Source: SZUA-36 sp963759155 (GTDB taxonomy: Bacteria; Pseudomonadota; Gammaproteobacteria; Xanthomonadales; SZUA-36). Taken from it: DNA of 64,000 nt. Shown piece by piece: positions 17,070-25,713 of the stretch. Under the pieces are notes generated by a model. It did not search any database. It was not told the DNA's origin and saw nothing but the letters and a program-made list of their open reading frames with translations. Every line of letters starts with the position of its first letter. Within the stretch, counting starts at the first letter, position 1. The position numbers were made by a program, and so were the translations under genes. The stretch is taken from assembly GCA_963759155.1 (NCBI GenBank), contig CAVWXX010000019.1:310001-374000 (forward strand). The letters run 5' to 3'.

Positions 17070-18248
17070 CTATAAAGGTGATAATAACCTGGCCCTGATG
17101 ACATGCTCAGTGTCGTTAATAGATCGCATGACATCCGCGCCGGGTGCGTTCTCCACGTCAATAATGCTGTAGGCAAAATCACCCCGGCTGAGATTGACCA
17201 TATCGATAACGTTGAGGTTGTGATCGGCCAGTACGGTTAACACATGACCGAGTACCTTGGGTACATTCTCATTGCAAAAAGTGATGCGATAGCCGCCATT
17301 TCTTGCCATTTGCGTATCAGGGTAGTTGACCGAATTCCTGACGTTTCCATTCTCAAGAAAATCCATCAACTGGTCCGCCGCCATCATGGCGCAGTTTTCC
17401 TCGGCCTCGGAGGTGCTGGCGCCAATGTGGGGCAGCAACAGGGCATCGGCACGTCCAAGCAATTCCGGATGCGGAAAATCACTGATATAGCCCGACAGGC
17501 GACCACTGTCGAGTGCTTCAATGACAGCAGGCAAGTCCACAATTTCGTCACGGGCAAAGTTGAGTAGACGCATACCCGGCTTGCAACGCGCCAGTATGTC
17601 TTTATTGATCAGGCCCAGCGTGGGTGGGATGGCCGGCACATGCAGGCTGATAAAATCCGAAACGCCAACCAGGGCTTGTAAACTATTCATTTTTTGAACC
17701 CGGCTGGACAGACGCCATGCGGCTTCAATCGATATGGCAGGGTCATAGCCAACGACTTTCATACCCAGTTCCAGTGCCATATTGGCAACCAGTGCGCCGA
17801 TCGCACCAAGACCGACAACCCCCAATGTCAGACCGGAAATTTCAGAGCCCGCGAATCGTTTTTTGTTGGCCTCCAGCAGCTTGTGCATTTCCGCGCTATC
17901 CTTGATCTCACTTAAGGTCTGCACATAGTTCATTCCACCGAAGATATCCCTCGAACCCAATAATAATGCTGCAGCTACCAGTTCCTTGACCGCGTTGGCG
18001 TTCGCACCCGGTGTATTAAACACGACGACACCACGTTTGGCGTAGTCGGCCACCGGAATATTGTTCACGCCTGCACCCGCGCGGGCCACTGCAATTACGC
18101 TGTCATCGATGATTTCCTTGTGAAGCTTCTGACTCCGCAACATGATGGCATCGGCGTGCGTCTCTTCGGGTCCGACCCGGTAACGCTCAGCAGGAAAACG
18201 ATCCAGGCCTTTGGCGGCCAGGCTATTGTAAGTTCGGATCTTGTACAT
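17070..18248 (-). CDS. 3-phosphoglycerate dehydrogenase-like protein, short type with ACT domain
   Basis: A 392-residue D-isomer-specific 2-hydroxyacid dehydrogenase, clearly distinct from the E. coli-type SerA at 10951. It has the NAD-binding GVVGLGAIGALVAN and a catalytic-loop variant NFARDEIVD (the usual R-G is R-D). DALLLPHIGASTSEAEENCA carries the catalytic His, and a C-terminal ACT-like domain covers about residues 315-392. Relatives are annotated as phosphoglycerate dehydrogenase; substrate here is not proven. It precedes fhs by 129 bases on the same strand. Confidence 0.85.
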   Translation of the reverse strand: MYKIRTYNSLAAKGLDRFPAERYRVGPEETHADAIMLRSQKLHKEIIDDSVIAVARAGAGVNNIPVADYAKRGVVVFNTPGANANAVKELVAAALLLGSRDIFGGMNYVQTLSEIKDSAEMHKLLEANKKRFAGSEISGLTLGVVGLGAIGALVANMALELGMKVVGYDPAISIEAAWRLSSRVQKMNSLQALVGVSDFISLHVPAIPPTLGLINKDILARCKPGMRLLNFARDEIVDLPAVIEALDSGRLSGYISDFPHPELLGRADALLLPHIGASTSEAEENCAMMAADQLMDFLENGNVRNSVNYPDTQMARNGGYRITFCNENVPKVLGHVLTVLADHNLNVIDMVNLSRGDFAYSIIDVENAPGADVMRSINDTEHVIRARLLSPL

Positions 18249-18406
18249 TTAATTATCAACTCAATACTTGGTGAATGGATCAGGGTGACAGGCGAATTGT
18301 ACGCCAGGCTGCAATGTAATAGGCGCGTATTTTACCGATAAGACCGGACGATTTAAGCTATATTTAAACGACAGTCCATTTATGGTTTTTTCGCGGGAGT
18401 GTTTTT

Positions 18407-19087
18407 ATGAAATGCCACATACTCGTCAGCAAGCTGTTGATCGCCTCATGTGTCGCCGCCAGCAGTCTGTGCATCGCACAGCAAGAGCGGCCCGAATACA
18501 CCATTGAAGGTTTACGACTGGCCGAAGACTCGAACCTGGCCCTGGTTTACACCCAACCGGGTACTGTGTGGAGCCAATACAGCAAAATCTACCTGGACGA
18601 CCCTTATATCGCTTTTAAAAAGAATTGGCAAAGCGAACAGAACAGAAATAGTCCCGGCAAAATCACTGCCGATGATATGACAAAGATCAAGATCGAATTA
18701 TCCTCGCTTTTCATCGATGTTTTTTCAGAAACACTGGAAGAAGGCGGTTATGAGCTGGTACTTGAAACCGGCGCAGACGTACTGCTGATCAAACCCGCCA
18801 TCATTGGCCTGGACATCGTCTCACCCGAAACAGGCGCCTCTGACAACACACGTACCTACTCTGAAACCGCAGGTGAAATGACCTTGTACATGGAACTGTA
18901 TGACTCGGTCTCCGGTGACATACTCGCAAAGGCCCTTGATCGCAAAGAAGACCGGAAAACCGGTTACTTCGAATGGCAAAACCGTGTCACCAACCGCGCA
19001 GCAGCCAACCGCATTTTGAAAGTATGGGCCAGTGTATTAAAAGAAGGCCTCGATGATGCCAGGGCTACTGCTATTGAAAGTCCCTAA
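18407..19087 (+). CDS. DUF3313-family exported protein
   Basis: A 226-residue protein with a signal peptide (LLIASCVAASSLCIAQ). Family-like features are the segment LSSLFIDVFSETLEEGGYELV, the central VLLIKPAIIGLDIVSP and the C-terminal EWQNRVTNRAAANRILKVWA. The DUF3313 family has no assigned function. The 3' end overlaps the convergent corA gene by four bases (19084-19087). Confidence 0.75.
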   Translation: MKCHILVSKLLIASCVAASSLCIAQQERPEYTIEGLRLAEDSNLALVYTQPGTVWSQYSKIYLDDPYIAFKKNWQSEQNRNSPGKITADDMTKIKIELSSLFIDVFSETLEEGGYELVLETGADVLLIKPAIIGLDIVSPETGASDNTRTYSETAGEMTLYMELYDSVSGDILAKALDRKEDRKTGYFEWQNRVTNRAAANRILKVWASVLKEGLDDARATAIESP

Positions 19088-20061
19088 AGCCAGTTACGAC
19101 GTTTGAATGCCGCGATAAGAACGATAACGATGCCGACCATGGTTGCCAACACGCCAAAGTAGCCATAATGCCAGGACAGTTCAGGCATGAACTGGAAGTT
19201 CATGCCGTAGACACCGGCCAGCAAGGCCAAAGGTAGAAAAATAACAGTCGTAATAGTCAATATTCGCATGACGTTGTTAAGCCGGTGAGATATCAGGCTG
19301 AAATGGGTATTGAGCAGGTCAACTGCTAATTCCTGGTTGAGCTGACAAAGGCTGGCAAGACGCTCCATGTTCTCAAATATGTCGTTATACTCATGAGAGT
19401 TCAATTTCACCGGTAGTGACAATGAAGGCCGGCTTAATTGCTCCATGACATCCCGTTGGTAAACCAGGTGACGGCGTAAGCGCTTTAAAGATCGGTTGTA
19501 CCGTGTGATGAGTTCGATGACTTCATCACCCGGCTGATTGAAAACCAGGTCTTCCAGTTCGGCGAGACGCTCTTCGAACTGCAGTACCGCAGGGGTGTAA
19601 TTATCGACGATGCGACGACTAACCAGGTAGGCAAGGTGTGCGGGTCCTTTGTGCAGCTTGTCCGGTTGCGATTGCACCACTTCAAGAACTGCCTCAATGG
19701 CGGGTACATGATGCTGGTGTCTCGTCACCAGAAAGTCTGTCCCTAAAAACAGGGATAGCTGTGCCACACCGTATTGATGGGTTTCATCCTCGTCCAAAAG
19801 ATCACGCAACATTATGAAGATTTGTTTCTCAAAAAATTCGATTTTAGGTGGGTGACGGTCCCTGCATGCATCCTGAATCGCCAGCGGTGGCACTGCAAAC
19901 CGTTCGCTGAGTAAGCTGGTTTCGGTGCCATCCACTTCACCCGAAATATTCACCCAGACCCAGGTGCCCGCTTGGGATTTCCACTTGTCCAATAACTCAG
20001 GACCACCATTGCTTAAGGCTCTCGAAGACGGGTCATAAAGAATTATTTTGATTTCAGACAT
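19084..20061 (-). CDS. CorA-family divalent cation transporter
   Basis: A 325-residue protein with the CorA layout: a long cytoplasmic alpha/beta domain and two C-terminal membrane helices. The pore signature YGMN is seen in LAGVYGMNFQFMPEL. CorA proteins carry Mg2+ or, in the ZntB branch, Zn2+; the sequence alone does not decide between them. Three bases separate it from the mechanosensitive channel gene upstream, so they form an operon. Confidence 0.9.
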   Translation of the reverse strand: MSEIKIILYDPSSRALSNGGPELLDKWKSQAGTWVWVNISGEVDGTETSLLSERFAVPPLAIQDACRDRHPPKIEFFEKQIFIMLRDLLDEDETHQYGVAQLSLFLGTDFLVTRHQHHVPAIEAVLEVVQSQPDKLHKGPAHLAYLVSRRIVDNYTPAVLQFEERLAELEDLVFNQPGDEVIELITRYNRSLKRLRRHLVYQRDVMEQLSRPSLSLPVKLNSHEYNDIFENMERLASLCQLNQELAVDLLNTHFSLISHRLNNVMRILTITTVIFLPLALLAGVYGMNFQFMPELSWHYGYFGVLATMVGIVIVLIAAFKRRNWL

Positions 20062-20064
20062 GGC

Positions 20065-20964
20065 TTATCCGCCCGTTGAATTGTTTTCAGTGTTGCGTTT
20101 TGTGTCGACCATCTCGATTTGAAGCGGACCGAGACCATCAATATGCACATCTCGTTGCGGGTATGCAATGGTGATATTCGCGGCGCTAAACAGCTCGGAT
20201 ATTTTGAACCTGATATTGCTGCGAATCTGGCGCAACTCGCGCTCTCCGCCCACCCTGCACCAGAAAACAGCGTCGAATATCAGGGCATTATCACCAAAGT
20301 CCTCAAAGATGACCCGTGGAGGCGGCTCTGTCAAAATATCGTCCTGGACGCAAACGGCCTGCTCTATCAATTTGGCCACCTGCTGCGGTGATGAACCATA
20401 GGCAACACCAACACGCAGGGTGGTACGAATATCATGGTCAATCAGCGTCCAGTTGACCACAACCCGCTCAAGCATCTGACTATTGGGCACCAGCAAGTGA
20501 ACACCGTCAACCCGTCGTATCCTGGTGGAGCGGTTACCAATTCGTTCAACAACACCGGTAAATTGATCGATTTCAATGAAATCACCGACTCTGACGGGCT
20601 GTTCCATCATCAGTATCCAACCGCTGATGAAATTATTCAGAATATTCTGTGCGCCGAAACCCAGCCCGATTGCAATGGCGCCGGTCATGAAAGCAAATGT
20701 CGTCAACGGCACATGTAACAGGCTTAAAGCTGTCAAGATGACACCAATAATCAACAGGTAGAAAAATACCCGTTGCAATGTCTGAATGGCGTGTGGCCGG
20801 AGGTGAGTTTTGGCAAGACGCTTGCTGAACAGGCTCTCAAGCAGTCGGCTGATTCCGTAACCAAAAACAATTAGCAAAGCCAACAATATGAACTGACCAA
20901 CCGTGTATTCGGCATCTCCAATGCTAAAGAGTTGGTAATTCCAGACAGACAAAAATTGTTCCAT
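20065..20964 (-). CDS. Small-conductance mechanosensitive channel, MscS family
   Basis: A 299-residue protein. Three N-terminal membrane segments are followed by the MscS pore helix pattern GAIAIGLGFGAQNILNNFISG and then MEQPVRVGDFIEI, the start of the beta domain. The C-terminal alpha/beta domain is complete. It releases solutes during osmotic downshift. It forms a two-gene operon with the CorA-type gene downstream. Confidence 0.93.
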   Translation of the reverse strand: MEQFLSVWNYQLFSIGDAEYTVGQFILLALLIVFGYGISRLLESLFSKRLAKTHLRPHAIQTLQRVFFYLLIIGVILTALSLLHVPLTTFAFMTGAIAIGLGFGAQNILNNFISGWILMMEQPVRVGDFIEIDQFTGVVERIGNRSTRIRRVDGVHLLVPNSQMLERVVVNWTLIDHDIRTTLRVGVAYGSSPQQVAKLIEQAVCVQDDILTEPPPRVIFEDFGDNALIFDAVFWCRVGGERELRQIRSNIRFKISELFSAANITIAYPQRDVHIDGLGPLQIEMVDTKRNTENNSTGG

Positions 20965-21198
20965 GACTCAGTTTCGCACAGAACTTGTTCGATCAGAAGT
21001 CAGATAATGACCATTCCCCGGTCCCAGGGATGTATAAAACTTCTTGAAACCACGCAAAGAGCACGTAACAGCCCATTTTACCCACGACTTAAGCCCTTGA
21101 TAAAGCTGCTTAATATGCGCCGGCCCGACTTCACAGCAAGCACCTATAATGCCAGGGATCCAACTATGGAAGCCCCTTAAAACGACCTGTGATTAGAA

Positions 21199-23010
21199 TC
21201 AGAATTGTTCATCGCTTATTCGCATCAATGTCTTTGGATCTGACATCATGGTTTTACGAAGCATTTTTGTTCTCGGCAAAATGCGTTTGAAATAGAATTC
21301 AGCCGTTCTGACCTTGGCCTGATAAAATTCAATATTTTCGGGCTTTTCAGCAATTTTCTCATTGGCTTTCTGTGCCATCATTGCCCAAAAATAGGCCATC
21401 GTTACATAACCTGAGTACATCAGAAAATCAACCGAAGCCGAGCCAATCATGTCGCGATCCTTACGTGCTTTCATACCAATTTTCAGTGCATATCGTTGCC
21501 AGTGTACGACGGCCTTGCTTAACGGCCATATAAACTGGTGCATTCTTTGTTTGTGTACGTTTTTAGAGATTAAACTGTGATTTTTACAAAAAACCAAAAT
21601 CTCTTTGCTGAAAGCTTTCAATGACTTACCACGTTGCAACAGTATCTTTCGCGCAAGAAGGTCGAGCGCCTGGATGCCCGTGGTTCCCTCGTAAAGTGTC
21701 GAAATACGCGCGTCCCGTACAATCTGTTCCAGACCCGATTCCTTGATATAGCCGTGACCACCATAGACCTGCAGACCGTGGTTGGCTGATTCAAAACCAA
21801 CTTCGGTCAGAAAGCCTTTCAGAATGGGTGTAAAAAACCCAAGTTTGTCATCGACCAGTTTCCTTTCTGACTCGTTCTTGCACTGACTCAAGTCATCTAT
21901 CATTTTGCCGGCATAGTAGATCATCGCCCTGCCGCCCTCTGAGAAAGCCTTTTGGGTCAACAGCATTCTCCGCACGTCCGGGTGAACAATGATGGGGTCG
22001 GCCACCTTATCCGGGTGTTTGGTGCCCGATAATGAGCGCATGGATAAACGTTCTTTGGCATAGGGCAATGAAACCTGGTAGGCCAGTTCAGCATGACACA
22101 AACCCTGGATGGCAATACCAATCCTGGCGGTATTCATATAGGTAAACATGTATTCAAGGCCCTTGTTCTTTTCACCGATCAGGTAGCCTGTTGCACCATC
22201 GAAATTCAGAACAGCGGTGGGTGAAGCCTTGATTCCCATTTTTTCCTCGATGGAACCACAGGATACCCGGTTGGCCTCACCAAGTGAGGCGTCCTCATTG
22301 ACGAGGATTTTGGGTACCAGGAAAAGTGATATGCCGCGAGAACCTTTTGGCGCATCCGGTAGGCGCGCCAATACAACATGGATGATATTTTCGGCCAGAT
22401 CATGCTCACCGGCGGATATAAATATTTTGCTACCGGTGATTCCATATGAGCCATCACCTGAAGGTTCAGCCCTGGTGCGGATTAAGCCAAGGTCCGAACC
22501 ACATTGTGCCTCGGTCAAGCACATGGTCCCGCTCCACACACCCTGGGTGAGTTTTGTCAGATAGGTATTCTTTTGCGCTTCACTACCATGCTCAATCAGC
22601 GTATTCATGGCGCCCAGGCTTAAGCCCGGGTACATGGACCAGGACCAGTTGGCAGTGCCGATCATCTCGGTACGTATCAAACCAATCGAATTTGGCAGGC
22701 CTTGACCGTCATATTCGACAGGGTGCGATATTCCCTGCCAACCGCCATCGATATAGTGCTGATAGGCTTCCTTAAACCCCTGTGGTGTTGTGACCTTGCC
22801 ATCTTCCCAGACACAGCCTTCTTTATCGCCGCTTTGATTCAGCGGTGCTAATTCTGTCTCACAAAATTTGGCACATTCGGTTAACACCATATCAACCACA
22901 TCAGGTGTCACTTCCTGGAAGTCAGGGTATTTTTGATAGTGCTTATGGATATCCAGCAGATCCTCCATAACAAACCTGATGTCTTCAATTGGCGCCCTGT
23001 ACTCAGTCAC
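21199..23010 (-). CDS. Acyl-CoA dehydrogenase, long form with C-terminal extension
   Basis: A 603-residue flavoenzyme, about 200 residues longer than ordinary acyl-CoA dehydrogenases. The length and the C-terminal helical domain (from about residue 470) match the branch that includes 3-methylmercaptopropionyl-CoA dehydrogenase and medium-to-long chain enzymes. Key parts are CLTEAQCGSDLGLIRT (FAD binding), LQVYGGHGYIKESGLEQIVRD, and the catalytic Glu in LYEGTTGIQALDLL. It is divergent from a TetR gene, with operator-like palindromes between them, so regulation by that TetR is likely. Chain-length preference cannot be read from the sequence. Confidence 0.9.
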   Translation of the reverse strand: MTEYRAPIEDIRFVMEDLLDIHKHYQKYPDFQEVTPDVVDMVLTECAKFCETELAPLNQSGDKEGCVWEDGKVTTPQGFKEAYQHYIDGGWQGISHPVEYDGQGLPNSIGLIRTEMIGTANWSWSMYPGLSLGAMNTLIEHGSEAQKNTYLTKLTQGVWSGTMCLTEAQCGSDLGLIRTRAEPSGDGSYGITGSKIFISAGEHDLAENIIHVVLARLPDAPKGSRGISLFLVPKILVNEDASLGEANRVSCGSIEEKMGIKASPTAVLNFDGATGYLIGEKNKGLEYMFTYMNTARIGIAIQGLCHAELAYQVSLPYAKERLSMRSLSGTKHPDKVADPIIVHPDVRRMLLTQKAFSEGGRAMIYYAGKMIDDLSQCKNESERKLVDDKLGFFTPILKGFLTEVGFESANHGLQVYGGHGYIKESGLEQIVRDARISTLYEGTTGIQALDLLARKILLQRGKSLKAFSKEILVFCKNHSLISKNVHKQRMHQFIWPLSKAVVHWQRYALKIGMKARKDRDMIGSASVDFLMYSGYVTMAYFWAMMAQKANEKIAEKPENIEFYQAKVRTAEFYFKRILPRTKMLRKTMMSDPKTLMRISDEQF

Positions 23011-23041
23011 TGCTTCACTCCATAACTCATTAACAATTCAA

Positions 23042-23059
23042 GGTTACGCTACCGTAACC
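23042..23059. promoter_or_regulatory. Operator-like palindrome 1 for the TetR regulator
   Basis: GGTTACGCTACCGTAACC has perfect 7-base arms (GGTTACG and CGTAACC) around a 4-base centre. It lies between the divergent acyl-CoA dehydrogenase (start 23010) and TetR (start 23101). The core GTTACnCTACCGTA repeats 30 bases downstream. Confidence 0.7.
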
Positions 23060-23073
23060 TACCATTGCGTAAG

Positions 23074-23090
23074 TTACTCTACCGTAGTAA
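23074..23090. promoter_or_regulatory. Operator-like palindrome 2 for the TetR regulator
   Basis: TTACTCTACCGTAGTAA has 5-base arms (TTACT and AGTAA). It is a direct repeat of the core GTTACnCTACCGTA exactly 30 bases from site 1 (23043 and 23073). The site ends 10 bases before the TetR start codon, so occupancy would also block the regulator's own expression. Confidence 0.65.
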
Positions 23091-23100
23091 GGTTGTCAAG

Positions 23101-23724
23101 ATGCAAAAAAAGAACAAGCCACCAGGAAGACTGACCGCCGCCGCACGACGCGCACAGTTGATTGAAATCGGACGTGAGGTATTCGCAGAACGCGGTTATG
23201 GAGCGACCTCTGTTGAAGAAATTGCCGCACGTGCAAAAGTCTCAAAACCCATCCTGTATGATCACTTTGGAGGCAAGGAAGGTCTTTACGCCGTCGTGGT
23301 CGACCGTGAGATGGAATATATTCTGAATAGAATGGGCGAAGCTGTCACATCCGGGTCACCGCGTGCACGCCTCGAAAAGGCAACACTCGCCTACCTAACC
23401 TACGTCAGGGAGCGTCCACAGGGTTTCGCCGTTCTGCTTCGTGACGCTCCACAACAACAACTTAATGGAAGTATGCCGGCCTTGATGTACGAACTCGCGG
23501 ATCGTATCGGTGATGTTTTCACAGAGCAGTTCCGGGAAGCCGGCTATGACCCGAAATCAGCACCCATTTACGCCCATGCCCTCGTCGGCATGGTCGCCTT
23601 CGTTGGTCAGTGGTGGACGGAAGGTGACAAACCACCACCGGTGGAAACCGTTGCCAGTCATATCACAGCGTTGGCCTGGACAGGGCTGCGTCAATTACCC
23701 AAGAAACCAAGCTTGCTGAAGTGA
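23101..23724 (+). CDS. TetR/AcrR family transcriptional regulator
   Basis: A 207-residue regulator. The N-terminal helix-turn-helix region has REVFAERGYGATSVEEIA and ARAKVSKPILYDHFGGKEGLY, a typical TetR DNA-binding domain at about residues 20-70. The rest is the ligand domain. The frame is open to 23065, but ATG 23101 lies at the start of conserved sequence; the longer version would place the operator repeats inside the coding region. Likely represses itself and the divergent acyl-CoA dehydrogenase, with an acyl-CoA as plausible inducer (inference). Confidence 0.9.
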   Translation: MQKKNKPPGRLTAAARRAQLIEIGREVFAERGYGATSVEEIAARAKVSKPILYDHFGGKEGLYAVVVDREMEYILNRMGEAVTSGSPRARLEKATLAYLTYVRERPQGFAVLLRDAPQQQLNGSMPALMYELADRIGDVFTEQFREAGYDPKSAPIYAHALVGMVAFVGQWWTEGDKPPPVETVASHITALAWTGLRQLPKKPSLLK

Positions 23725-24773
23725 AAACCTCTGCAAACACGCCCTCTACCGCTGAGGAAGTAAGTCAACAATTGCTGGAACTCCACCTGCAGCACGAACT
23801 GGCCAAGTTTGATGAAGCCGCTTTTATGAGTTGGCTGGCTGAGGAGTCTGAAACCATTCTTGACTGGCTGAGATCCATTAAATTGAATCAACTGGTCACG
23901 GCCAAAACCGTGAAGGCGGTGATAAGGAGGAATGTGATCGACCGGGAGATTCCAGACGCAGTCATTGAAACAATCATCGCAGCCACTACCTGTTTTGTTG
24001 ATTCCAAGAAACTCAAAAACACGCATTTAAGTGAAATAATAAGCGACGGCATCTATGAAGGGTTCGCCGATGAGATACTTGAACTGGAACAATCTCAAAG
24101 GGAATTTCTGGCACGCATCATCGACCTGCCAATTTACAAGGGTCTTATTTCAGGGGTGCTTTACCAGGCGATTGTCCATTATATTTACGAACATAACATT
24201 GTCAGTAAGCATGTTCCCGGCGTCACTTCCTTATTAAAAATGAGTCAGCGTGCAATTAACTTTACCGCACCAAAATTGAGTAACGCGGTTGAAGACAACG
24301 TAAAAACTTACATTTCAAACAACCTGGATTTCCTACTGGATGAGAGCAAACTTTTCTTGACCGAATCGTTGACCGTGGAAGAGATGAAATCCTCGGCAAT
24401 GGACTTTCTTGAAATGCTGGATGATGAAACCCTTGGCGAATTACAAGCTGGCATAGACAGTGATAACGTACGTGGTTTTGTACGGCTGGGTTTTGAGTTC
24501 TGGCTCCACTTTCGTGAGACAACTTACTTCCGCAATGCCTCTGACCTGATGGTAGATTTTTTCTTCAAAAAATATGGAAACAATAAACTGGAAGTACTGC
24601 TTGATAACTTTGAAATAACACAGCAGCAAATAATGGATGAAGCTGGCGCTTTTGCGCCCCGGGTACTGAACACCCTGAAACGCAGCGGTCAACTCGAAGG
24701 ACTTATCAGACGGCGGCTCGGTAGTTTTTATTTATCCAGTTCCGCACTGGATTACCTCGATACCGTTGCCTAG
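23721..24773 (+). CDS. Uncharacterised helical protein coupled to TetR
   Basis: A 350-residue protein I do not recognise. It starts with GTG at 23721, overlapping the TetR stop (GTGA, four bases), so translation is coupled. It is predicted mostly helical and rich in Leu, Glu and Asp, with no signal peptide; the most hydrophobic run is around PIYKGLISGVLYQAIVHYIY, too short to call a membrane protein. Position suggests a link to the TetR/acyl-CoA dehydrogenase unit. No function is proposed. Confidence 0.6.
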   Translation: MKTSANTPSTAEEVSQQLLELHLQHELAKFDEAAFMSWLAEESETILDWLRSIKLNQLVTAKTVKAVIRRNVIDREIPDAVIETIIAATTCFVDSKKLKNTHLSEIISDGIYEGFADEILELEQSQREFLARIIDLPIYKGLISGVLYQAIVHYIYEHNIVSKHVPGVTSLLKMSQRAINFTAPKLSNAVEDNVKTYISNNLDFLLDESKLFLTESLTVEEMKSSAMDFLEMLDDETLGELQAGIDSDNVRGFVRLGFEFWLHFRETTYFRNASDLMVDFFFKKYGNNKLEVLLDNFEITQQQIMDEAGAFAPRVLNTLKRSGQLEGLIRRRLGSFYLSSSALDYLDTVA

Positions 24774-24778
24774 TTGTT

Positions 24779-25689
24779 TCAGGCAAGGTTTCTCAAATTA
24801 TTCAATCGCGAAATATGTGCGGGCCCAACTTCGCAACATCCACCGATAATCCGCGCACCCGCCGCCAGCCAATTAGCGGCATGTTCCGCGTATGCATCGG
24901 GCGTGATATCGGTTCTTGAAGGGGGGATAGACTCTTCACCGTGAAAATCCCATTTCTCCGGTATCGGCGTGAAGGCGTTGGCGTAAGCACCCACGGGAAT
25001 ATCACTCATGGAAACCAGTTCCGGCAACACCTTGCTGATGGCTTCCGGTGGTGAACAGTTCAGGAGTATTGCGCTCACGCCTGTGCCTGCAATATCGTCC
25101 CACGCTGCGCGGATAGATTCGCCACTGCGTAATTTTGCTTCACCGGAGTCCTCTATGGACCATGACAACCAGACCGGTTTGCCGGTGGAGGCTGCCGCGA
25201 GCAACTGCCGCACGCGCTTCCTTGATACTGGACAAGGTTTCGCAGATAAAGAGATCGACATGGGGCGCAAGGAAACTCCGCCTGCTCGCGGTACAGCATC
25301 TCGGTTTCATCATACGAACCAACCAGGTCAGGACGGTAACTGCCATTTTGCGGTCCCATTGAACCCGCAATCAATACCTGCTTGCCGACTTTATCCCGCG
25401 CCTGTCGTGCCAGCATGGCCGCCAGCTGGTTCATCTCACCGAGACGATGGAGCAGACCCTCCGGTTCAAAATTGTTGCGTATGCAGGCGTAGGAATTGGT
25501 GGTGATGACATCGGCACCGGCTCGGATGTAATCCTCATGCACTGCCTGTACCGCCGCGGGGTTATCAAACAATGCTTTGGCAGACCACAATACACCCTGA
25601 CCCGAAACACCCCGATTGATCAACTCCTGACCCATTCCGCCATCGAGAAGGATCAGGCCATCGGGGAGTCTGCTAAAAACATTGTCCAT
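24779..25689 (-). pseudogene. Homocysteine S-methyltransferase family gene, broken by two frameshifts
   Basis: Three overlapping minus-strand frames together give a complete homocysteine S-methyltransferase. The first, from ATG 25689, starts LILLDGGMGQELINRG and reaches MLYREQAEF. The second carries APHVDLFICETLSSIKEA. The third has LLNCSPPEAI and GARIIGGCCEVGPAH, which hold the three zinc-binding cysteines. Removing one base near 25273-25275 and one near 25200 gives an uninterrupted 302-residue protein, close to the usual length. Because all catalytic motifs remain, the lesions are either recent or assembly errors. It follows moeA by 24 bases on the same strand. Confidence 0.75.
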
Positions 25690-25713
25690 GCTTAAACCCT
25701 CAACACTACCGGC

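Noticed and set aside
23065..23100. Longer start for the TetR protein
   Set aside because: The 12 extra codons consist of the operator repeat sequence, and conserved TetR sequence begins after 23101.
25690..25713. SAM riboswitch before the homocysteine methyltransferase
   Set aside because: Only 24 bases separate it from moeA; there is no room for one.
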